Below are positions 1 to 6,745 of a stretch of 16,007 nt of DNA, in pieces. A program made the position numbers and the translations under genes. Below the pieces are notes generated by a model, which saw nothing but the letters and a program-made list of their open reading frames with translations, was not told the origin of the DNA and searched no databases. The DNA is from an uncultured Clostridia bacterium (GTDB lineage Bacteria > Bacillota > Clostridia > TANB77 > CAG-508). The stretch is taken from the NCBI GenBank assembly GCA_944390505.1, contig CALXQF010000017.1, forward strand, positions 1-16,007. Reading direction: 5' to 3'. The first letter of the stretch is position 1; every line of letters starts with the position of its first letter.

Positions 1-213
1 CCAGCACCATTCTGTATTTTAGACGAGATTGAAGCAGCACTAGATGATGTAAATGTATATCGTTTTGCAGAGTACTTAAAGAAATTCTGTAAAGAAACAC
101 AATTTTTAGTAATTACTCACAGAAAAGGAACAATGGAAGTAGCAAATAGTGTTTATGGGGTAACCATGGAAGAAAATGGTATTAGTAAATTGTTATCCAT
201 TAAGTTGAAATAG
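1..213 (+). CDS. smc: Chromosome segregation ATPase SMC, C-terminal end (partial)
   Basis: This is the last 70 residues of an open frame that enters from the left edge and stops at TAG. It contains the Walker B/D-loop region of an SMC-type ABC ATPase (CILDEIEAALDD, residues 5-16 of the fragment), then the H-loop region (VITHRKGTMEVA) and a short beta-rich end. In SMC proteins this C-terminal half-head pairs with the N-terminal Walker A half to bind and hydrolyse ATP, while the long coiled coil and hinge, outside the window, entrap DNA during chromosome condensation and segregation. RecN and RecF share the fold, but the spacing of DEIEAALDD and ITHRKGTM is typical of SMC. The gene converges on the MurE-like gene with only 51 bp between stop codons. 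Confidence 0.9.
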   Translation, partial: PAPFCILDEIEAALDDVNVYRFAEYLKKFCKETQFLVITHRKGTMEVANSVYGVTMEENGISKLLSIKLK

Positions 214-225
214 GAGCATTGAAAA

Positions 226-254
226 GGACCAAAGGGGACAGACCCCTTTGGTCC
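226..254. repeat. Perfect 12-bp inverted repeat between smc and the murE-like gene
   Basis: The arms GGACCAAAGGGG (226-237) and CCCCTTTGGTCC (243-254) are exact reverse complements around the 5-base loop ACAGA. The stem is much richer in G+C than its surroundings. No T-tract follows on the plus strand; on the minus strand four T follow, so it could end murE transcription. The GGGGACAGACCCC core resembles short palindromes that recur in many copies in some clostridial genomes. That resemblance is from memory and cannot be tested within one window. Confidence 0.75.
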
Positions 255-264
255 AATTTGTCAG

Positions 265-1791
265 CTAACTAATTTTTTTATCATATTCTTCCAAAGCTTC
301 TTTTGCGTATTCTGTATCTGTTAAACAAGGTAAATACTTCTTACCATATTTTTGTCTAGTTTCATTTCCTTTTCCAGTGATTAAAATGACACTGTTTGGA
401 TTTTCTAAAATAGCTTCTTTAATAGCTTCTCCACGGTCTTCTACTATTTTGTAGTTGCCATGTTCTTCTTTCACAAAACTTGCAATTTCTTTGCAAATAT
501 CAACAGTTTCTTCTGGGCCTGGATCTTCAGCAGTTAAATAACTAATGGCTGAATGAATGCCAGCTAAGCGCCCTAAATCTCTTCTACGAAGCTGTGCTTT
601 TCCACCAGGACAACCAAATACAGTAACTATTTTCTTGTCAGGATATTCTTGTTTAGTTGATTCGTACAATTTTTCAAAACTGAGTTTATTATGTGCATAA
701 TCTACAATAACAATAATGCTACCATCTTTACTAACATGTGATTCCATTCTACCACTGGCTCTTGCGACCTTTAATCCATTAAAAATATTTTGGTAAGGGA
801 TATCTAGTGCAATAGCAGTACTAATAGCAGCTAGTGCGTTTTCTACATTAAATAAACCAGGCATAGTAAGTAGCATATCTTCTTCAAAAACAGGAGTCTT
901 TACTCGAAAGGAAATGGCATTATGACCTTGTTTTTGAATTTGATAACCATATACATCAGCTTGAGGATTTTTCGTGCTAAATGTAATTCTTTTTGGACAT
1001 TTTTGACTACTTTCTAGTATTCTGTCAATGTAATCACTATCCAAATTCACACAAGCAGTTTCTACTTGATCAAAAAACTTTAATTTTGATGCAAAATAGT
1101 CTTCAAAATCTGGATGCTCAATTGTGCTAATATGGTCTTCAGAAATATTTAAGAATACGCCTACTTTATAGTAAATATCATGCACTCTGTCTAACTTTAA
1201 TGCTTGGCTACTTACCTCCATTACTAGATTTTGCATATGGCAATCTACACTATTAGCAATATGTTCTTGTAAATCAATGGATTCTGGGCTGGTAATCAAA
1301 GATTCTTTGCATGATTTACCATCATAAGTATCGATAGAAGAAATAATAGCAGTATCAGGTAAATTTCTTTCTTTCATATAATCATCTAAAATGCTTTTAA
1401 TATAGTAAGCAGTAGTTGATTTCCCTTTTGTGCCAGTTAATCCAATCATATTAATTTTGGTAGCTGGAAAATCATAATACATACATGATATTGCTGCTAG
1501 TGCTTTTCTAATATCTTTTACTACAATATGAGGAAAATCCAAATGAGTTACATTTTGGCTTTCAGCCACATAAATAATTGCTCCATTATTAATTGCTTCT
1601 TCTAAATAAGATGGTTTATAATTTAAACCTTTACAAATATAAAGAGTGTCTTTTTCTACTTCTTTAGAATTGTGAGCAATTTTCTTGATTTCTGTTGATA
1701 ATAACTCATTATTACCACATAACTGTATGTCTTCTATTAATTTTTCTTTCCTTAAAAGTGAAATATAGTCATCTAATCTATATAACTTCAT
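265..1791 (-). CDS. murE: MurE-like UDP-N-acetylmuramyl-peptide ligase with an atypical amino-acid specificity motif
   Basis: The 508-residue length and domain order fit MurE, the cytoplasmic ATP-dependent ligase that adds the third amino acid to UDP-MurNAc-L-Ala-D-Glu in peptidoglycan synthesis. An N-terminal UMP-binding domain (about 1-110) precedes the ATP-binding P-loop GTKGKST (120-126), a candidate carbamylated lysine (K236), and the C-terminal domain with VDYAH (363-367). The specificity loop reads AEDPG (421-425), whereas meso-DAP enzymes have DNPR and many lysine enzymes have DDPN or DNPA, so the third amino acid cannot be assigned. VFGCPGGKA (391-399) also differs from the usual VFGCGGDRD. 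The start follows the RBS AAGGGGG. No other mur, mra or fts gene is nearby, so this may be a MurE paralog rather than the main enzyme. Confidence 0.8.
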   Translation of the reverse strand: MKLYRLDDYISLLRKEKLIEDIQLCGNNELLSTEIKKIAHNSKEVEKDTLYICKGLNYKPSYLEEAINNGAIIYVAESQNVTHLDFPHIVVKDIRKALAAISCMYYDFPATKINMIGLTGTKGKSTTAYYIKSILDDYMKERNLPDTAIISSIDTYDGKSCKESLITSPESIDLQEHIANSVDCHMQNLVMEVSSQALKLDRVHDIYYKVGVFLNISEDHISTIEHPDFEDYFASKLKFFDQVETACVNLDSDYIDRILESSQKCPKRITFSTKNPQADVYGYQIQKQGHNAISFRVKTPVFEEDMLLTMPGLFNVENALAAISTAIALDIPYQNIFNGLKVARASGRMESHVSKDGSIIVIVDYAHNKLSFEKLYESTKQEYPDKKIVTVFGCPGGKAQLRRRDLGRLAGIHSAISYLTAEDPGPEETVDICKEIASFVKEEHGNYKIVEDRGEAIKEAILENPNSVILITGKGNETRQKYGKKYLPCLTDTEYAKEALEEYDKKIS

Positions 1792-1815
1792 TTTTATTCC
1801 CCCTTAAACACATAT

Positions 1816-1844
1816 ATCTTATACTAAATAAGAGAAAAAATCAA
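1816..1844 (-). promoter_or_regulatory. Candidate sigma-A promoter for the murE-like gene
   Basis: Read on the minus strand, a TTGATT -35 box (1839-1844) and a TAAGAT -10 box (1816-1821) are separated by 17 bases. The -10 lies about 25 bases upstream of the ATG. A shorter-spaced alternative, TATAAG, overlaps the same -10 region. The boxes are moderate matches. Confidence 0.4.
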
Positions 1845-1898
1845 GTGAGTTATTTGCTTTGCATTGGTACCATTTTAGAAAGATGACATAAAATGTAT

Positions 1899-1905
1899 AG
1901 AGGTG
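1899..1905 (+). promoter_or_regulatory. Ribosome binding site that decides the ytaF start
   Basis: AGAGGTG sits 8 bases before the ATG at 1914 but lies inside the reading frame if the earlier in-frame ATG at 1893 is used. No purine-rich site precedes 1893 at a suitable distance. This argues for initiation at 1914. Confidence 0.6.
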
Positions 1906-1913
1906 TAATAATA

Positions 1914-2456
1914 ATGTTATTAACTTATGCAATTTTAGCCATTTCTACTAGTATTGATGCAATTGGAATAGGGATTACATATGGAATTCGTCATATTGTT
2001 GTCTCCAAAAAAGTAATGATGATTTTATTTGGAATAGCCATTATCATTAGCGGTGTTGCCATTTTTATAGGAAATACATTAGTCCAACTTTTCCCAGAAA
2101 ATATCACCAAATGGATAGGAGGTATCCTTTTAATTTTAATGGGAGCCAGCATGATTTTTCAAAAGCCTGACACATTTGATTTAGATAATTCAAAACATAT
2201 TGATATGAAAGAAGCTGTCTATCTAGGTATTGCTTTATCAGTGGATAGCTTTAGTGTAGGAATTGGAACAGGAATGATAGAAACTTCTTCTTTTCTTTTT
2301 CCCTTTTTTGTTGCACTATTTCAAATTCTATTTTTATGGCTAGGTAAGAAAATAGGAATGAAAATTCAAGAAAAATCTCATATACCTACTTGGGGCTGGA
2401 GTATTATTTCTGCAGTTTTATTAATTGGTATTGGAATGTGTCGTTTACTATTTTAA
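1914..2456 (+). CDS. ytaF: YtaF/MntP-family integral membrane protein (sporulation-associated type)
   Basis: This 180-residue hydrophobic protein has about six predicted membrane segments and an internal duplication: ISTSIDAIGIGITYGI near the N-terminus and ALSVDSFSVGIGTGM in the second half each hold the conserved acidic residue of the MntP/YtaF (DUF204) fold. MntP members export Mn2+; the YtaF branch in Bacillus is a sporulation membrane protein without a settled substrate. The GITYGIR segment after the first motif favours YtaF over MntP. An in-frame ATG at 1893 would add seven residues, but the RBS supports 1914. The Ca2+ ATPase gene follows after 84 bp on the same strand with no terminator between, so the two may be co-transcribed. 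The conserved aspartates suggest cation transport, which is inference. Confidence 0.8.
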   Translation: MLLTYAILAISTSIDAIGIGITYGIRHIVVSKKVMMILFGIAIIISGVAIFIGNTLVQLFPENITKWIGGILLILMGASMIFQKPDTFDLDNSKHIDMKEAVYLGIALSVDSFSVGIGTGMIETSSFLFPFFVALFQILFLWLGKKIGMKIQEKSHIPTWGWSIISAVLLIGIGMCRLLF

Positions 2457-2540
2457 AGTGAAATACAAAATTAGCATATTCACAAGACAAGCCTCATATA
2501 TATGAAGTAGAAAATAAACAATTCATAGGAGGAAAAGAAT

Positions 2541-5222
2541 ATGTGGCAAACATTATCTACAAAAGAAGTAGAAAGAAAAATGGGGACAAACATTAGAGCT
2601 GGTCTAACGACAAGGCAGGTGGAGGAAAGAAGAAAAAAATATGGAGTAAATCAGCTGCAAGAACAAAAAAAGGAAAATATAATTATCAGATTTTTGAAAC
2701 AGTTTAATGATTTTATGATTATTATTTTATTAATTGCATCTGTTATTTCAGCAGTAGTAGCAAAGTTAGAAGGAAGTAATGACTATTTTGATTCTATTAT
2801 TATCATTGCTATTGTAGTATTTAATGCAATCATGGGATTAATTCAAGAAGCAAAGGCGGAAAAGTCATTAGAAGCATTAAAAAAGATGTCTGCGCCTACT
2901 TGTAAAGTAAAAAGAGATGGAAAAATAGTAACTGTAAAAAGTGAAGAATTAGTTCCTGGAGATATTGTCATGTTAGAAGCGGGAAATTATGTACCGGCAG
3001 ATTGTAGACTCATTTCTTCTACTAATTTAAAAATAGAAGAATCTAGTTTAACTGGTGAAACAGTTCCAGTAGAAAAAGATGCAGAACAATTATTAAACGA
3101 AAAAACAAATTTAGGAGACTTGAAAAACATGGCATTTTCTACTACTATTGTGGTAAATGGACATGGAGAGGCAATTGTAACAGAAATCGGAATGAATACA
3201 AAAGTAGGAAAAATTGCACATATGATTTTGACCAATGAAGCACCAGAAACACCTTTGCAAAAGAAATTATCACAAGTGGGCAAGAGTTTAGGAGTGGTTT
3301 GTTTAGTCATTTGTTTCCTTATTTTTGTCATAGGAATTATGAAAAAAATCGCACCAATGGAAATGTTTATGACCTCAGTAGGACTTGCAGTAGCAGCGAT
3401 ACCTGAAGGACTACCAGCAATTGTAACCATTATGTTATCAATCGGTGTGACAAAAATGGCACGAAAAAATAGTATTATTCGAAAATTACCAGCAGTAGAA
3501 ACTTTAGGAAGTAGTAGTATTATTTGTTCTGATAAAACAGGAACTTTAACACAAAACAAAATGCAAGTAGTAAAACTAGCAGGCAGTAATGGTGAAATCC
3601 AAGAAGCAGGCTTTGCAAAATGGATGATAGGACTAGCCAGTATGTGTACTGATGTAGAAATTAATGGAGAACAGGGAAAGTTGCAAGTGACAGGAGAGCC
3701 TACAGAAATTGCTATTGTAAATAAGGCTTTAGAAGAAGGAGAAGACAAAAGAGAGTTATACCAAACAATGAAACGTACCTATGACCTCCCATTTGACTCT
3801 AATCGAAAAATGATGACAACCATTCACCAAAAAGGGAGAGGTTACAGAATTATTACAAAAGGCGCACCTGATGTAATTTTAAAGCATTGCACCAAAGTAA
3901 ATCAAACAGGACAAATTGTATCATTAACAAGTAATGTCAAACAAAAAATAGAAAATGAAAATTTAAAAATGGCAAATCAAGCATTAAGAGTATTAGCAAT
4001 TGCTTATGTAGATGTAGAACAATTACCAAGCACAAAAACAAGCGAAACAATAGAGCAAAACCTTGTATTTGTAGGATTAATTGGAATGATTGACCCTCCT
4101 AGACCAGGGGTAAAAGAAGCGGTAGAAACCTGCAAAAAAGCAGGAATTAAAACAGTCATGATAACAGGGGACCATATAGCAACTGCAAAAGCAATTGCAT
4201 CTGAGTTAGGTATTTTTGGAAAATATGATTTAGCAATGACAGGAGAAGAGATAGACAAAATGCCAGAAGCGACATTTCGTAAAAATATTATGAAATATTC
4301 TGTGTTTGCCAGAGTAACGCCAGAACATAAAGTGAAAATTGTGAATGCTTTTCAAAAAACAGGAGCAGTTGTTGCTATGACAGGAGATGGTGTTAATGAT
4401 GCACCAGCATTAAAAAATGCAGATATTGGTATTGCAATGGGAAAAAACGGTACAGATGTTGCTAAAAATGCAGCAGACATGATTTTGGCAGATGATAATT
4501 TTGTCACTATTGTAGAAGCGGTCAAACAGGGAAGAAGTATTTTTGATAATATTAGAAAAGCAATTCACTTTTTAATTGCAACCAATATTGGAGAAATTGT
4601 AACCATCTTTTTTGGTTTATTACTAGGTTTTCAATCTCCGTTACTTGCCATTCAGTTATTATGGGTCAATCTAGTAACCGATTCTTTACCAGCAATTGCA
4701 TTAGGATTAGAGCCAATGGATCCATATATTATGGACCGAAAACCAATTGATAGTAAAAAAGGAATTTTTGCAGATGGATTATGGGGAAAAATTTGGGCAG
4801 AAGGTGCCATGATAGGAGTATTCACATTAGTTGCTTTTAGTATAGGAAATTATATGAGCGGGGTAGAAGTAGGAAGAACAATGGCATTTGTGGCATTAGG
4901 GCTTTTAGAATTAGCTCACAGCTTTAATGTAAAAAGTGAAGAATCTATTTTTAAAGTAGGAATATTCAAAAATAAATATTTAGTAGGAGCTTTTCTACTA
5001 GGTGCTATTTTACAGGTAGTAGTTGCAATCATTCCACCAATTGCTTCTTTATTTAAATTAGTTCCATTAGAACCAGTACAATGGGGATTAGTCATTGGAA
5101 TTTCTATTTTGCCAATCATCATTATAGAGATACAGAAAAAATGGAATGAAATGAAATTTGGAAAAAGAATTTATGAAAAAGAAGAGGCACTTCGAGAGAT
5201 CAAAGATTTGTTACAACCATGA
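2541..5222 (+). CDS. SERCA-like Ca2+-transporting P-type (P2A) ATPase
   Basis: This 893-residue protein is a complete P2A-type cation pump that would export Ca2+ across the cytoplasmic membrane using ATP. It shows, in order, an N-terminal cation-ATPase domain, the actuator motif TGET (171-174), M4 PEGLP (288-292), the phosphorylation site DKTGT (D331), KGAPD (440-444) in the nucleotide domain, and the hinge TGDGVNDAP (614-622). Residues that bind both Ca2+ ions in SERCA have counterparts: E289 in M4, N682 and E685 in M5, N710, T713 and D714 in M6, and E790 in M8. This supports Ca2+ and a two-site mechanism over Na+/K+ or Mn2+. The RBS AGGAGG lies 8 bases before the ATG. The stop is TGA, and a terminator follows. 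Confidence 0.93.
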   Translation: MWQTLSTKEVERKMGTNIRAGLTTRQVEERRKKYGVNQLQEQKKENIIIRFLKQFNDFMIIILLIASVISAVVAKLEGSNDYFDSIIIIAIVVFNAIMGLIQEAKAEKSLEALKKMSAPTCKVKRDGKIVTVKSEELVPGDIVMLEAGNYVPADCRLISSTNLKIEESSLTGETVPVEKDAEQLLNEKTNLGDLKNMAFSTTIVVNGHGEAIVTEIGMNTKVGKIAHMILTNEAPETPLQKKLSQVGKSLGVVCLVICFLIFVIGIMKKIAPMEMFMTSVGLAVAAIPEGLPAIVTIMLSIGVTKMARKNSIIRKLPAVETLGSSSIICSDKTGTLTQNKMQVVKLAGSNGEIQEAGFAKWMIGLASMCTDVEINGEQGKLQVTGEPTEIAIVNKALEEGEDKRELYQTMKRTYDLPFDSNRKMMTTIHQKGRGYRIITKGAPDVILKHCTKVNQTGQIVSLTSNVKQKIENENLKMANQALRVLAIAYVDVEQLPSTKTSETIEQNLVFVGLIGMIDPPRPGVKEAVETCKKAGIKTVMITGDHIATAKAIASELGIFGKYDLAMTGEEIDKMPEATFRKNIMKYSVFARVTPEHKVKIVNAFQKTGAVVAMTGDGVNDAPALKNADIGIAMGKNGTDVAKNAADMILADDNFVTIVEAVKQGRSIFDNIRKAIHFLIATNIGEIVTIFFGLLLGFQSPLLAIQLLWVNLVTDSLPAIALGLEPMDPYIMDRKPIDSKKGIFADGLWGKIWAEGAMIGVFTLVAFSIGNYMSGVEVGRTMAFVALGLLELAHSFNVKSEESIFKVGIFKNKYLVGAFLLGAILQVVVAIIPPIASLFKLVPLEPVQWGLVIGISILPIIIIEIQKKWNEMKFGKRIYEKEEALREIKDLLQP

Positions 5223-5247
5223 CAGATAATCCTTAAATAGGATTAAC

Positions 5248-5305
5248 AAAAAGGCTTTATGAAAGTGAGCTGACTTTTACTTTCCATAAAGTCTTTTTAT
5301 TTTTT
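5248..5305 (+). terminator. Intrinsic terminator after the Ca2+ ATPase gene
   Basis: CTTTATG (5255-5261) pairs with CATAAAG (5285-5291). The stem continues inward through AAAGT/ACTTT with one bulged C, and outward through a G-U pair into A/T pairs. The T-rich stretch at 5294-5305 completes a standard Rho-independent terminator. Confidence 0.85.
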
Positions 5306-5572
5306 GCACATGCTAGTAGAAAATTGCGCAAATTCGTACTCGCTTTGCTCGTTTGGTCGCTTACGCGGTCTGCACTTTTGCAATATATAGAGTTTGAACA
5401 AGAAGATTAATTAAAACTAGTATCTAGTAACTAGAAAAAAAATCAGGTCAAGAAAAATGAAGAAAAAGAAAGAAAAACAAAGAAAAAAAGAGAAAATATA
5501 AGAAAAATAAAAGTTAAAAAATGACAAATTTACATAATTAGTATAAAATTCACATTCCTAGGTATAATTGAT

Positions 5573-5601
5573 TTGAAATTGCGTACAATATATGGTATAA
5601 T
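5573..5601 (+). promoter_or_regulatory. Sigma-A promoter for the M23 peptidase gene
   Basis: A TTGAAA -35 box (5573-5578), a 17-base spacer and a consensus TATAAT -10 box (5596-5601) predict transcription from about 5608. A second GGTATAAT copy lies 33 bases upstream (5561-5568) but lacks a good -35. Confidence 0.7.
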
Positions 5602-5623
5602 TAATATTGTCGTGCAACAAAAA

Positions 5624-5629
5624 AAGGAG
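5624..5629 (+). promoter_or_regulatory. Ribosome binding site of the M23 peptidase gene
   Basis: AAGGAG is the only good Shine-Dalgarno sequence before this frame. It ends one base before an in-frame GTG (5631), closer than usual, and 10 bases before an in-frame ATT (5640). It lies downstream of the in-frame TTG at 5607, so it cannot serve that codon. Confidence 0.5.
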
Positions 5630-5630
5630 T

Positions 5631-6593
5631 GTGAATTTTATTTTAAATAAGCAAATTAAATACTACACAAGAAAAACAATTAGATGGCTTTGTCTAATTG
5701 CAGTTGCTTTATTGATTGTCATGACAGCAGTTTTCCTAAAATATGATTTAGTATGTAGTGTTAGTCTTGCAGGAAAACAAGTTGGATATATTCAAAATAA
5801 AGAGTCATTCGAAAGAAAAGTTGCAGAGATTTCAAATCAAGAAGGAACAGGTAATATAGCATTTGTTGATTTTACAGAAGTTCCAGAATATGAATTTACT
5901 TTAGTAAGTAAAGATCAAGAATTAAATGAAGAGGATATTTTATCTAAAATAGAAGAAAATACAGAAGTAACATATAAATATTATGCAGTTACATTAGATG
6001 GAGAACAAAAATCAATTGTAAATTCACTAGAGGAAGCTGAAAAATTAGTGGCTGAAATGGAAGAAAAATATGAAGATAGTGTTGACTTTACAATTGGAAT
6101 CAACAAGTTATACACAAAAGATAAAGACGAATATGAAACAGTAGATATTGAAGTAGCAGAGGCAAAAGTTTCAGAGCAATTACAAGAAATAGCAGATGCT
6201 TCTGTCAATGGAGTATATTTATCTCAAAGACCAGTGTCAGGTGTTATCACCTCACGTTTTGGTAATAGAGAAAGCATCCGTACTTATGCACATACAGGTT
6301 TAGACATTGCAGCACCTTATGGAACACCAATCAAAGCGGCAGCTGGAGGAACTGTAAGTGTAGCACAATATAGTGGAAGTTACGGAAATTTAATTGTTGT
6401 AGACTGTGGAAACGGAGTAGAAATTTATTACGGACATTGTAGTATTTTATATGTAAGTGCCGGAGATGAAGTAGAAGCAGGAGATGTAATTGGTGCAGTT
6501 GGTTCAACAGGTAACTCAACAGGTAACCACTTACACTTTGAAATCAGAGTAGACGGTACAAGAGTCAATCCACAAAATTATATTTATAATTAA
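5631..6593 (+). CDS. Membrane-anchored M23 (LytM/MepM-like) peptidoglycan endopeptidase
   Basis: One N-terminal membrane segment (about residues 19-36 counting from 5631) is followed by a roughly 150-residue Glu/Lys-rich extracytoplasmic region and a C-terminal LytM domain. All zinc and catalytic residues of active M23 enzymes are visible: H221 and D225 in AHTGLDIAAP, H269 in YYGHC, and H300 and H302 in GNHLHFE. The protein is therefore expected to cut peptide cross-bridges in peptidoglycan; SpoIIQ-like or cell-division roles are possible but not shown. No LysM or G5 domain is evident. The start is uncertain because no ATG exists. TTG 5607 precedes the predicted transcript start, so GTG 5631 (320 residues) or the rare ATT 5640 is preferred. 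The gene has its own promoter and a terminator follows directly. Confidence 0.87.
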   Translation: MNFILNKQIKYYTRKTIRWLCLIAVALLIVMTAVFLKYDLVCSVSLAGKQVGYIQNKESFERKVAEISNQEGTGNIAFVDFTEVPEYEFTLVSKDQELNEEDILSKIEENTEVTYKYYAVTLDGEQKSIVNSLEEAEKLVAEMEEKYEDSVDFTIGINKLYTKDKDEYETVDIEVAEAKVSEQLQEIADASVNGVYLSQRPVSGVITSRFGNRESIRTYAHTGLDIAAPYGTPIKAAAGGTVSVAQYSGSYGNLIVVDCGNGVEIYYGHCSILYVSAGDEVEAGDVIGAVGSTGNSTGNHLHFEIRVDGTRVNPQNYIYN

Positions 6594-6621
6594 AAAAGTA
6601 GCCAATCTCTTGGCTACTTTT
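6594..6621 (+). terminator. Terminator after the M23 peptidase gene
   Basis: AAAAGTAGCCAA (6594-6605) and TTGGCTACTTTT (6610-6621) form a perfect 12-bp stem with loop TCTC, immediately after the TAA. The final TTTT of the stem is the only T-run. Confidence 0.8.
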
Positions 6622-6651
6622 GAAAATAAAAGGGGATGTTTTACTAATCTA

Positions 6652-6683
6652 TAGTCAATAACGGAGTAACTAATTATTGACTA
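6652..6683. repeat. 10-bp inverted repeat between the M23 and htrA genes
   Basis: TAGTCAATAA (6652-6661) and TTATTGACTA (6674-6683) are exact reverse complements around a 12-base spacer. No T-run follows on either strand, so it is not a standard intrinsic terminator. It may stabilise mRNA 3' ends from either gene or bind a protein. Confidence 0.5.
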
Positions 6684-6745
6684 CGTATATAATATACCAA
6701 TGTTTTTTGTCCATTTTGTGAACTAAAAGTGATAATATGGAAAAT

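Larger units (their letters stand above)
5223..5630. other. 408-bp intergenic region without a supported gene
   Basis: Between the ATPase stop and the M23 peptidase this stretch holds, in order: a small AATCC/GGATT hairpin, the ATPase terminator, a 50-bp GC-rich island (5326-5375), overlapping CTAGT palindromes near 5417-5433, an A/G-rich tract (5450-5513), and the M23 promoter. The only ATG-initiated frame noticed in the tract is a 14-codon lysine-rich one at 5457 with no convincing RBS. I see no convincing gene here. Confidence 0.7.

Noticed and set aside
1695..1886. Plus-strand open frame of 63 codons opposite the murE start
   Set aside because: It overlaps the murE N-terminus and promoter, has no RBS and shows no domain; it is a product of AT-rich sequence.
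2987..3748. Long minus-strand open frame of 253 codons opposite the ATPase gene
   Set aside because: It lies entirely antisense to a gene with complete P-type ATPase motifs, has no RBS or recognisable domain, and its composition is that of a shadow frame.
5457..5501. 14-codon lysine-rich frame in the purine tract
   Set aside because: No convincing RBS, and the composition is a trivial result of A/G-rich DNA.
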